Below are positions 22,210 to 31,644 of a DNA stretch of 64,000 nt, piece by piece. This DNA comes from Anastrepha obliqua. Lineage: Eukaryota; Arthropoda; Insecta; Diptera; Tephritidae. The translations under genes were made by a program, and so were the position numbers. Location: the NCBI RefSeq assembly GCF_027943255.1, contig NC_072892.1:22281792-22345791 (forward strand), read 5' to 3'. The notes below the pieces were generated by a model. It saw only the letters and a list, made by a program, of their open reading frames with translations, ran no database searches and was not told the DNA's origin. Each line of letters opens with the position of its first letter. Position 1 is the stretch's first letter.

Positions 22210-22856
22210 TTAATCGCGCACTTCACCCTCAGTTTTGAACAAGTCGAATTTATTCATAACTAGCAAACCCGGCCCCTTCGCTGGGCACACTAAAATAGAA
22301 TAGATATGGTTTAGAACAGAAAATATATGATTTTCATATTATTTATTTCTTTATTCTTTATTCAAGCGCTTTGGCATAAACAATATTTTTTGTTTTTCTA
22401 TTTGTTTTTGAGTAAATATAAAATATAAATTGAAAATCAGGAAAAAAGAAGATTGTTTTTAAATTTCAAATCAACGCATATGAATAACTAAGAAACAATC
22501 GTCTTTTTTCCTGATCATCCATGAATTTTTCGTTTCAATTTATATGTTTTATTAAGCATTGGAGCTTTTTTAACCATTATCCATTAATATTTTTCAAAAA
22601 AAAAAAAACGAAAAAAAATTTTTTTTCCACGAACACATAATTTCATTCGGATTTCACATTAAATTCTCAAATTTCGTAAGAAATTATTCACTGTTCCAAA
22701 ATCCACTCCAAAAAAATTCACAAACAATTTTTACATGTCGCACTTACGTTTTTTCCTTATGGCATCCAAATCAGAAAGAAATATTGACACATTGTAACTC
22801 ACACTGTCAATTTGACAGTTCAGTTCCGCCCCAAGCGTTAAAAAAGTAAGCGACAT
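22210..22856 (-). CDS. Candidate small gene, 62-aa product, two exons (22856-22748, 22289-22210)
   Basis: On the minus strand ATG 22856 opens a frame (MSLTFLTLGAELNCQ...) for 36 codons plus one base, ending at a consensus donor AAAAAAC|GTAAGTG. A pyrimidine-rich acceptor (CTATTCTATTTTAG) at 22290 leads into an exon in matching phase that ends GEVRD and stops at 22212-22210. The two pieces total 189 nt, exactly 63 codons. I do not recognise the protein: no signal peptide, no long membrane segment, a Leu-rich start, a basic RKK near the splice junction and an acidic C-terminus. Support is the agreement of both splice sites, phase and length. It converges on Vps33B, with 220 bp between the stops. 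The 458-bp intron carries a striking inverted repeat. Confidence 0.45.
22436..22515. repeat. Inverted repeat able to form a long hairpin
   Basis: Arms 22436-22458 and 22493-22515 (ATCAGGAAAAAAGA... / mirror) match at all but one or two positions around a 34-base spacer. A further pairing segment lies outside (about 22414-22434 with 22533-22553) after a bulge of about 17 bases on one side. It lies in the intron of the candidate small gene. Confidence 0.7.
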
Positions 22857-22879
22857 TATGACTGGTTCAAAAGAATGCT

Positions 22880-23545
22880 GTACCCGTTGCCAGTGCTCCG
22901 AATTACAACCAAACTTTACGAAACCCATTTTCAATACTTACTTAACAATGTGCGTAAGTTTGGTTTAATTCGGTGCAAAGACACGGCGGGTCCACGTTTT
23001 GGCATATATTTCGAGACCCTAGTCATCAATAGGTATGAAAATTACCCCGTATTAAAGCACTTATCAACAGCTTTCATTTGATATCCATATTGTACATACA
23101 CAACCAAAGGTTACCCGGGTCCACGTTTTGACCTATATCTCGAGACCCCAGTCCCGGAGCGGCATGAAAAATACTCTGTACTAAAGCATTCACCAACAGC
23201 TTCCATCTGATATCCATATTGTACAAACACATTCTAGGCTCCACTTTTTGGTCTCTATCTCGAGACCCTAGTCACGGAGCGGCATGAAAAATACTCTGGA
23301 CTAAAGCATTCCCCAACAGCTTCCATTCGATACCCATATTGTACATACACATCCGAAGGTTACCCGGGTCCACGTTTTGACCTATATCTCGAGCCCTATT
23401 TCCAAAATAAAATATAATCCATGTTACTCGTGGATGATGTAGCTTTCGAATGGTGAAAGAATTTTTAAAATCGGTCCAGTAGTTTTTGAGCCTATTCATT
23501 ACAACCAAACAAACAAAGTTTTCCTCTTTATAATATTAGTATAGA
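22880..23545 (+). repeat. Tandem-repeat block with LINE/SINE-like 3' tail
   Basis: Three to four units of roughly 115-130 bp, each with TCCACGTTTTGACCTATATC, TCGAGACCC, GGCATGAAAAATACTCTG, and TTCCATNNGATANCCATATT. After the last unit comes ATCGGTCCAGTAGTTTTTGAG and CTCTTTATAATATTAGTATAGAT. That terminal style is common on RTE-type LINEs and their SINEs in insects (established pattern); no coding region is attached here, so the class is tentative. Confidence 0.55.
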
Positions 23546-23588
23546 TGAAAAGATTTCTCTTTAACAGGACGTTTTTGGGCTCTGACAA

Positions 23589-23764
23589 AGCGCATTCATT
23601 AAAGGTGGTGGCACTAGACCAACAACACTGTCCTGTACAATTGATTGTCAAATCAATTGCGAATTCGCCTTGTTTCATTATGAGCTGACAGCCACATGGA
23701 CACGACGAAAGAAAAAAAAAAACAACTCAGCTGATTTACCAACACCACCTGTAATAGGTTCGCC
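23589..23764. mobile_element. Short MITE, family M1, copy 1
   Basis: About 176 bp with imperfect inverted ends: TTCATTAAAGGTGGTGGCAC and its mirror near ACCAACACCACCTGTAATAG. A sister copy is at 24645-24824 and one end at 24289-24315. Non-coding. Confidence 0.5.
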
Positions 23765-23765
23765 T

Positions 23766-24205
23766 TGGCTCTGAACGAATTTGACAGAATTAGCTGACGG
23801 GCCGACATCACTCGAGGTGTGTTTACAAAAAAACTGATATTGTGTTGGTGAAATACGAAAAAAATAACACAATATTTGCTCATGCTGCTTCATTGCTATT
23901 GAACAAAGACTGATTGGACGAGTGTGTGAATAGATGTGAAATTATCATGTAAAATTCGGCTGCCGAATCCCCAAATGATGTGCAAGCCAAAGTTCCCTCA
24001 GTATTGCTAAATAGCAAACCTGGTAATCTATCATCCACAGAATTTGTTTAAGTTGATAGCAGTAGACCAGCTGATTTCTTTATTATATTATTTTTCCTTC
24101 GCACTGTACATTAGAATCCCAGCATAAAATGAAATGACGAAAAACAGTTCCATTCACACCATTGTCGTAAGCTTCTAGATCCAACTGCATGTCAGCTATT
24201 CATGG
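23766..24205 (+). repeat. Dispersed repeat family D, copy 2 (longest)
   Basis: Begins GGCTCTGAACGAATTTGAC, contains CAAAAAAACTGATATTGTG and GACTGATTGGACGAGTGTG, then GCTGCCGAATCCC and GCTAAATAGCAAACCTGG, and may continue to the GTACATTAGAATCC block near 24108. The order is the same in the copy at 53740. Confidence 0.5.
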
Positions 24206-24288
24206 TTCATTGTAAATTAAAATACTACAATAAATTATTTGTTTTGACGTAGCATATTAATTTACAAAATGTTATTATTGACTTAGAG

Positions 24289-24315
24289 ACACCACCTTTA
24301 ATGAATTTGCCTTGG
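24289..24315. mobile_element. Family M1 MITE, single end
   Basis: ACACCACCTTTAATGAATTTGCC is the right-hand terminus of the M1 family without a visible partner. Confidence 0.35.
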
Positions 24316-24644
24316 TTTTATAGCAAAATTGATAGAATACAAATAAACAAACAAAAGAAAGGCTATTTCTTGTTTGTGAAGAGGAAGGGTAAGCAATTCT
24401 TGCCATCGCATTATCGACAAAAAAAAAAAAACAAACAAAAAAACTTAATTAGTTTGTATAATTTAAAAGTCACAAATCTTGAAATCAAAATATTACCAGC
24501 CATTCACTGAATATTTGCAAACAACTAACTTCTCTTCTTTTTGTTTATATTGTTTTGAATTTTTATGAGGGTGATGATGTCAATATCGCGAAAAATATTC
24601 TTCTGTATTCTATTCGCCTTGATAGTTTGTAACAACTGTCATAA

Positions 24645-24824
24645 GGCGCCTGCATTAAAGCTGGTGGCAATAGACCAACAATAATGTTTTATACGTTTGA
24701 TTGTAACGGCAAAATATTGGCAAATTAGAAAACAAAGAATCAATTCGCCATGTTTCATTCTGCGCTGACAAACAGAAAAAAAACAAATTAACTGATTTAC
24801 CGATACCAGCTTTAAGCGATTCGC
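24645..24824. mobile_element. Short MITE, family M1, copy 2
   Basis: About 180 bp; ends GCATTAAAGCTGGTGGCAAT and mirror ACCGATACCAGCTTTAAGCG. Lies about 230 bp upstream of the neugrin-like start codon, so it could carry part of that promoter region. Confidence 0.5.
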
Positions 24825-25050
24825 CTTGAACCGTTACGAACTATCGCGTACTTGTACAAAACTATGTAAAGAAACAGAGCTATGATTAGTGCTGAAATCA
24901 ACATGGGTTAAATAAAACCAGCTGTTGATCATCTGTCTACTTAAAGGGGAATTGAGTTTAGTTTTTCATTGCACGATGAATCTTAATCGGAAATAATTAG
25001 TTAGTTTCTTGATATTTAATTGGTATCTAAAATTATTAAATTATTAAAAA

Positions 25051-26250
25051 ATGTTGTCCACATCTCAAATTCGTTGCTTTCACACTGCCGTATCGCGTTG
25101 GGCGCGTGGTGTTGGGCGACGTTCTAACCCCGGCATCGGCCATCAACTCACTATCTCAGAAACGGTCGACGAACGTCTCGTACAGGATCCCGAGGGATTT
25201 GGTGACTTGGAATCAGACTTTATGACAGCCAGCCAGGCACATCGTGAGCATGAACGTGAAATGATTCAACAACGTGAGCGCATTCGGCACCATATGATTA
25301 AGCACAAATACTTCCGGGAACCCAAACTACCAAACTTACTCACCTATGCTGAGAAGGAGCAAATACGTACGTTGCATTTGAGTGATCCTGATGAATGGAC
25401 TGCAGAGCGTTTGGCGGAAAGTTTTCCCGCTACTATCGAAATTGTGCAGAAAATAATATCAGCCAAGTGGCAGGCTCGTAGCACTAAGCGTATTCATAAA
25501 CACGATGAGGTAGTCATACGAAATTGGGAAACATTGCGAACAAATCCAAAACTGTTGCAATTGCCACCGGATTTGCAGGCACATGTGCAAAAATTTGCCA
25601 CAAGACGCGCGGAAGACTTGCGTGTGTTGTCCGCAAAGTCGAGTGAGATACCGACATTGCGCCGCCCGAAAAAAGATGAATTCTTATCCATTATTACAAG
25701 TTGCGATAAGTATGCAGAAAAAAAAGAGGCGCCGCTGCTGTCGGCAGGAAAATCAACCAATGTTATGCCAGCACCGGAAGCGGCGGCTGAGGATGAGACG
25801 TATTTGTTGGAAAAAGTTCACGATAAAAGGAGAATGCGTCTACAAGAGCTAAAAAAATACAAACTACCACCAACTGAATCGGACTTGTCTTCTACCACAA
25901 CTGATTTAACTGCTGCGAATAACGAAGTCCATCACTCAACAGGAACACACAGTGTAGAGCAGCAAGCAGTAGCTAAACTACAAAATCCGAGTGGTACTGG
26001 CATAATTTCCACGAGCGAGCACGACAACACATTAGCTAATCTAAATCTGCTGGAGAAATATGAAAGCAGCGAAATTGTTATTAGCGCTGAGGATCAAAAA
26101 CGATTCGAAATAACGCGCGTCAAAGATCGCATACATATTCCACGCAAAGTATGGCGCAAAGGAGCAACCTATCGAGTCGAGGATGTGTACTATGATGATG
26201 ATGGAGAATTTCTCTACCGAGTGCCGGGAATGATAGGAAATAAGAAATAG
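25051..26250 (+). CDS. Ngrn: Neugrin-like mitochondrial protein
   Basis: A single 399-codon frame. The first 25 residues (MLSTSQIRCFHTAVSRWARG...) are rich in Arg, Ser and Ala and lack acidic residues, as expected of a mitochondrial presequence. Residues of about 85-150 hold the neugrin core: KYFREPKLPNLLTYAEKEQI, LHLSDPDEWTAERLAESFPA and VQKIISAKW, a helix-turn-helix-like unit. A low-complexity Ser/Thr linker follows, and the C-terminus has IHIPRKVWRKGATYRVEDVY and YDDDGEFLYRVPG. In mammals neugrin belongs to the module controlling mitochondrial 16S rRNA; the same role here is inference from family. The ATG at 25051 is the first in frame and follows AATTATTAAAAA. Confidence 0.8.
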   Translation: MLSTSQIRCFHTAVSRWARGVGRRSNPGIGHQLTISETVDERLVQDPEGFGDLESDFMTASQAHREHEREMIQQRERIRHHMIKHKYFREPKLPNLLTYAEKEQIRTLHLSDPDEWTAERLAESFPATIEIVQKIISAKWQARSTKRIHKHDEVVIRNWETLRTNPKLLQLPPDLQAHVQKFATRRAEDLRVLSAKSSEIPTLRRPKKDEFLSIITSCDKYAEKKEAPLLSAGKSTNVMPAPEAAAEDETYLLEKVHDKRRMRLQELKKYKLPPTESDLSSTTTDLTAANNEVHHSTGTHSVEQQAVAKLQNPSGTGIISTSEHDNTLANLNLLEKYESSEIVISAEDQKRFEITRVKDRIHIPRKVWRKGATYRVEDVYYDDDGEFLYRVPGMIGNKK

Positions 26251-26450
26251 ACTGGCTTCATCGTGGTGCAAAACTAAACATTTAAAAGCTTTGTAGTTAA
26301 ATATATAAGAGTTAAATAATTTTACTGTAAATTTATGTTCAAATCACTGTTTGAAGGAAAATATAAATAGATAGTTTTAAAAAGTGTATCGTTACATTAC
26401 TCGGCTTATCATACATATCTCCGTGCTACGAGAGTAACGCAATAAATTAC

Positions 26451-26456
26451 AGGCAA
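26451..26456 (+). promoter_or_regulatory. Polyadenylation signal of the neugrin-like gene
   Basis: AATAAA about 200 bp after the stop codon; a second AATAAA is close to 26499. Confidence 0.45.
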
Positions 26457-26499
26457 CGAAATTTACTTATGTACGTCAACACTTGACGTATGTGCCTTA

Positions 26500-27370
26500 A
26501 TAAACATTCATGGAAGAATTTGTTTCAATAATGTAAAATATTCGATCTCTAAACATGAAACGGTTAAAAATATACGAAAATATTAAATTACTTTCGATAT
26601 ATACCAACCCTAAACCAGTAACGGAAGAAAAACATACAAGATATTATTTGTTTACTACCAGATATCCCTCCAGTTTATCATAAACATTTTAAGAATCATA
26701 AAAACTAGAAAAAAACAACATTTTCGTATGAAATTCATACAAAATTTCATATTGATAATAAATTGCCATTCATCAAGACTAAGAAAATTATAAATTAAAA
26801 TGTCGCATAATATGAAAATATTTTTTAACTCATTCAAACGCAATTCATTAAATATCACTAAAGAAGAAATATATGACTTAGACCACTTTGATAATTATGG
26901 GTACAAATATCTATTTGCTTCTACATTGAGTGGCTTGTGAACAATTGTTGAGTACTACCGGACCGCTCTATTCAAATAGAAGATACCACTTTCAAGGTGA
27001 AAGTGCTAAAAAGCTATTGCTTTTTAAATTACAATATAAACTTAATATAAAAATAATTTTTTTTGTTTTTACATGCATACAAAATTTATGTGATTGAAAC
27101 TTACATATGTTCATTGTTGTTTTTTTTATTCAAAAAAATATGATTTTTAAAGCCAAAGCTTGTTTGGAATCTTAAAAATGTTCGAGGCCACCTCGACCGA
27201 AGTTCGGTTCGGCCTGTTCGCTTATTCTCAATTTGGCATGATCACTTGAAGCATATGGATGTATTCAAGCTATGCCATAATTTTGGCCATATTGCAATCC
27301 TGTTACTGGTTTAACCTTCAAGCAATGTTTGAGTCAATGTGACATATTGAATTGATTTCGAGTTGAAGTA
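26500..27370. other. Non-coding stretch, no recognisable feature
   Basis: Very AT-rich. One 67-codon minus-strand frame (26858-26655) is Ile/Phe/Asn-rich and lacks any motif. Confidence 0.35.
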
Positions 27371-27375
27371 TATGT

Positions 27376-27785
27376 GGTGGGTTTTTTAAGAGCTGGAGCA
27401 CTTAAAATGATAAAACAAAACAGAAATATTCTTGGAATGAATTTTATTTTATTATAATCTAACTTTCATAGAATTTTTTGTAATATGATATCCGGCATAT
27501 GTCCGCCTCGGCTACCAGTTAAATACATGGCCCATTCGACCAATGCAATTTTTGCTAATTTTTCCAATAAATCTGGCTGTATGACGTCAAGGGTGGCTTG
27601 AATATTGCAATAAATCGATTGTTAGGTGCTCTGTATGGCAAGTCGCGTCGTCTTGTTGGAACCAAAAACCGTCGATGTTTAACTGATTAACTTTGGATAC
27701 AAATATTCAGTCAATTTGGCTCGATTGTGCTCGCCTTTCACCGGCAGGTCCTTCCTCATTTCGAAAGAAATGTTGTTTTTTTTAT
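27376..27785 (-). pseudogene. DD41D-like mariner, 3' end fragment
   Basis: Read on the minus strand it gives IQATLDVIQPDLLEKLAKIA followed by VEWAMYLTGSRGGHMPDII, which parallels the C-terminus of the rosa-type mariner at 17178 (WASRLEFIRASRGGHLLEIIF). Upstream words such as a FQQDDATC-like remnant are decayed. The right-hand end carries GGTGGGTTTTTTAAGAGCTG near 27376, a plausible TIR. A third, distinct DD41D lineage in this window. Confidence 0.5.
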
Positions 27786-27795
27786 TATTTATTTA

Positions 27796-28307
27796 TTGGT
27801 TTGTTCGGAAAGTAATTTCGTTTTTTTTTTTTTTTTTTGTGAATATATCGAGCTTCGAGTTTAAACCCAGCCCTTTCATGTGGTCATAAACAGTTGAATT
27901 CGGTAAATTTAACCTCTCACCGCTCTCACGTGTTGATATTCGCCGGTTCGCATCAACTTATGCCTTTATTGCGTCTTTTTTAGCTTTAACTGGCCTTCCA
28001 GAACGTGGTGCATCTTGACCTCGATCTTGTCGGATCGAAATTTTGCAAACCAGTTCTGGCACTGACGTATTGTCAACACATCTTCTCCATACGCATCGGT
28101 TAATTTCTTTCTGGCTTGAACAGCATTTTTACCTATTCTAAAAAACTACTGCGTAAAGTCAATTGAACTTATTCACACACAATCCTTGCTATATCAGCTG
28201 TCAAAACATATAATACCAATGCGACTTAAATGTGAAGTTAGCTGTGAAAATATACCTACAATCAAATCCTCTGTCTAGAAAAAATCGGAATTACTTTCCG
28301 AACCCAA
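27796..28307 (-). mobile_element. Internally deleted mariner (same family as 54766-56042)
   Basis: TIRs TTCGGAAAGTAATTTCG / CGGAATTACTTTCCGAA close to TA. On the minus strand it keeps only the N-terminal helix-turn-helix coding part (AVQARKKLTDAYGEDVLTIR) and the linker up to the LGLNSKL region, then a poly-T run and the TIR; the catalytic domain is gone. About 512 bp, so a MITE-like derivative of the 1.28-kb element at 54766. Confidence 0.7.
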
Positions 28308-28499
28308 TTTTTTTTTGTTTTCAAAGTAAAGTTCACTTGGAAGCGTTGTGCTGCCGTTAAAGGATTAATGATACCTTATCAAACTTTACCACACAGTAAA
28401 GTGAGGCCCTTTTTATTTAAGGTTAGAGCAGATATTGCTCTGTTGGTATTGAAGTTCAAAAGCTTCTTGCCCCTTTTTTGGCATAAGTCTGCCTTCTCG

Positions 28500-28992
28500 T
28501 TTCCCTAGTGTCGCTCATGTCGCTCATGTCCTCGTACTCAAATCAGTGAGACCTGGGGTCAGTTTGTTGAGAGCATTGTTACACTCTATTAGGGCTGGAT
28601 GGTGGCCACCCTGAACCCTTGGAACAACATTTTTTGCGTCTATAAAAGTTTTAGCATAGATTTTGTCGTTTTGCTTGTCAAAAAACTTCTTCAACAGTGA
28701 AAATTTTCTCATCTGTGAAAAGAATATTTTCATAGCCGTTGGCCGCGTGCCACCGAAGAAGTTGCTTGCATTTGACGAGTCTAATTTTCTGCAAGCGCGT
28801 TGTTAAAAGATGACCAGTTGAGCGCTTGAAGGCTTTCATCTGAAGATCATCTCTAATTAGTCTTGACATGCAACTGATCGATACATTCATTTCCCTGGAA
28901 ATGATTTTCTGCTTTCTAAGGTGATTTCTGAGAATTTTTTCTCGAACGGCTTGGCTGCACTGGTACGAACCACTTCTTTTTCTGTCTATCAC
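28500..28992 (-). pseudogene. IS630/Tc1/mariner transposase fragment A
   Basis: The minus-strand frame from 28992 encodes REKILRNHLRKQKIISREMN, SRLIRDDLQMKAFKRSTGHL and the first catalytic motif LFTDEKIFTVEEV; after one stop it continues DKQNDKIYAKTF...VPRVQGGHHPA. This matches a family of ITm transposases whose catalytic core normally follows; here the text ends soon after, so most of the catalytic domain is lost. Confidence 0.6.
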
Positions 28993-29104
28993 TTCAGAAT
29001 TTATGGTAAGACTAAGTATTTAACAGCTGAAGAGATAATCTAGAAAAGCAAACACGCAAAAAAATTTCTTTATAGGTTGTTACTATGGTTAAGATCTAGA
29101 GCAG

Positions 29105-29490
29105 CTTTCATGTAACCCTCAGTACTTTGGCTCAAAGCATCGTTTTCCGACCTGACCTACTAATGACTTTCCGAAATATTTACTCAAGATTTCTGAACCT
29201 CTCTTAAAATCATCCGACTTGAAGCATTTCTGTTCCAGAGAACTGTTTGGACGATTTTGCGATCCTGCCTGGTTGAGGTGTTGCGTTCTCGGCGACAATT
29301 TTAGCAATTGTTTGAAGTTACCGCTAAAACGTTGTTGGTATTTTTCCACTTTTTGGCAACATTTACGGCAGACGCCTTGGATATTCCATCGGTTCGTGCT
29401 ATGTCTGCATAGTGTAGGTTCTTGGCTTACAAAAGAACTGCAATTTGTTGCTTTTGTCCCGATTTCAAATCCGACTTTTGACCCATTTCC
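29105..29490 (-). pseudogene. Tc1-like transposase fragment B (N-terminal)
   Basis: From ATG about 29487 (minus) the frames give GQKSDLKSGQKQQIAVLL, AKNLHYADIAR, ISKASAVNVAKK and RQDRKIVQTVL, a paired helix-turn-helix domain typical of Tc1-like proteins. Stops and frameshifts are frequent. Its end overlaps a 50-bp block repeated at 29909. Confidence 0.5.
29111..29160 (+). repeat. 50-bp direct repeat, left copy (right copy 29909-29958)
   Basis: GTAACCCTCAGTACTTTGG, CTCAAAGCAT and GTTTTCCGACCTGACT occur almost identically about 800 bp apart. They may be inner parts of the termini of one decayed element, or traces of a local duplication. Confidence 0.6.
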
Positions 29491-29959
29491 TAAAAAAAAA
29501 TGGTTAAATTGAAAAAAAAAGGATAATCCACGTGACAAATTCATATGATATGTATATTTTGTACTTTCTGTTGTTATATTTTAGATATATGAATATTCAC
29601 GATTCAATTCTTTCACTTTTCAGACGATCTCAATTAGTTTCTTTATGCTCTTTACACAAGATCGAATTAATTCGCACTGGCACTTGCATACTTAACTTTT
29701 CACTTATAAGCAAAAAAAAAAAAAATGATTAGAAAAGGATCAGTAATCATAGCAGGCCAATTGACGGGAAATTCTTAAAAACATCTAAGAACAGGTTAAA
29801 AACCCCCTAATACCCATTTTTATTTGGAAAAGCCTAAATTAGATTAAACATTTTACCTAATATTTGAAGTTTTTAGGAAAAATGCAATCGGTCATAATTC
29901 AATGGACACGTACTGTAACCCTCAGTACTTTGGCTCAAAGCATGGTTTTCCGACCTGAC

Positions 29960-31640
29960 TAATAAATTCGTTCCAGACGAGCTTAATTTTTAGATAAAAA
30001 ATGGTGAGCAAACACTGTTTATCATAGCATATTAATTTAGCTTTATTACTAAATTTACTTACTTTTCGTGCTGCATCTCAATTTTGCAGTGAAGAGTTTA
30101 GAAGTGATGTTGTCTCATAAAATATAACACGCCCGCAATTATTGCAGCTCGAGCACATCTTATATTGTACATATTTTACACCGGTTACAGTTAAAGCTCA
30201 ATTACAATTCAATTTAATTAAATATATGGGTAAAAATTAGGATAGATAATTTCATTGGCTTTCCAAAACAAGAACAAAAAAAAAAAAAACACAACTTCAC
30301 ATTAAACATCAAGACAATCTCTCTTTGAACTACATAAGAATTCTAAATAAAAGCGAATTATTTGTTTATATGTGTGTGTATTTATGCATGTTTACATGCG
30401 CCGTTATTAAAGCGGTAATGAGCAAAGCAAATGGATGAATACATTGCAACTAAAACTAGTTTTAAATTACTGGAAAATAGCTGCAAGCTCAACAACAAAG
30501 TTAGACTAAAGAAATTATTTGAAATAATTCTCACTCACTATCTTACAGAATTTATTTTAAAATTACTTTGGAAAATGCATATTTTTACATATTGATGTCA
30601 TGTGTATTTTTGCGAATATAATAAATTTCTATTGGCGTTATCGCGTATGCATGTAAATAGTAGGTTTCATGAATGTAGGTATGTCGGCATGTATGTATGT
30701 ACGTACCATTACATTCACATACAACTTCGGCTTCGAAAAGTGGACTCTCCTTTTTATTTGCTTTATATCATTTAAAAAATAAACATAAAATCAACACTTA
30801 GTGTTCTACAGGTATATTAGCATATACAAATACATATGTATATATAAAAATCTACATACACACATACTCTTTAATATAGTTATGTTTACAGTAATAATAA
30901 AGAGTTTAACAATACAATACGTAAAAGTGCAATCCTCTCGCGCTAAATATTCATAATCGCTCCAAATTTTAATGGAATACAAAAAACGGTAGACAATTCA
31001 ATAATTTGGCTCGTTTTTTCGCAACGCTATACACAAAAACTTAGGCGTAGCCATATAAAGAAACAAAACAAGTTCATATTTATAATACAAAAGAGAAAAT
31101 AAAAAGAATGTAGCGCGCACAAACTTCTCGCTTAAATTCGGCATTCCCCCACAAGCAATTGTAGTTGCTCCGTTCGTCTATTCAGCATCAGCATTTAAAA
31201 CAAATAAAGCTAAGCAACAAATACAACTGTTACAAAATTTTCTTAGCACATTATAGTGTTCTTCAAGTGGCATATTCAGGTGCCCTCATTGAGTTTTTTT
31301 TTTTGTTTTTTTTTGTTAAATAAATTTTTACTAATTCACGAGCCTATTTTTCTACTTCACATTATGTAGCAAATGTTTAGCGCGTTTTCAAATGTTTATT
31401 CGGTTGTTTAGCTGTGTGTGTGTGTGTGTAGGTATGCATATTTGTGTTGATTTTCAAAAATGTCGTTGCTTTTATGCTGTTGAATTATTGAAGATAATTA
31501 AATTGAATCATTTTTATTTTTGGCTACTTAGACTCTGCGGTAGTATCGGGTACACTTACGAAAAATCGTGTAACACATTTGCTGTTGCTAGTTTATATAG
31601 TTTGTTGTTGTTCTTGTTTCTTATTAATTTTAAATAGTTT
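29960..31640. other. Non-coding; includes the FCHo 3' UTR on the minus strand
   Basis: AT-rich with CATACATAC-type runs (near 30690-30725) and a (GT)n run near 31412-31428. The FCHo stop is at 31645, so its 3' UTR must lie here; several reverse-complement AATAAA words are present and I cannot pick one. Confidence 0.4.
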
Positions 31641-31644
31641 TCAA

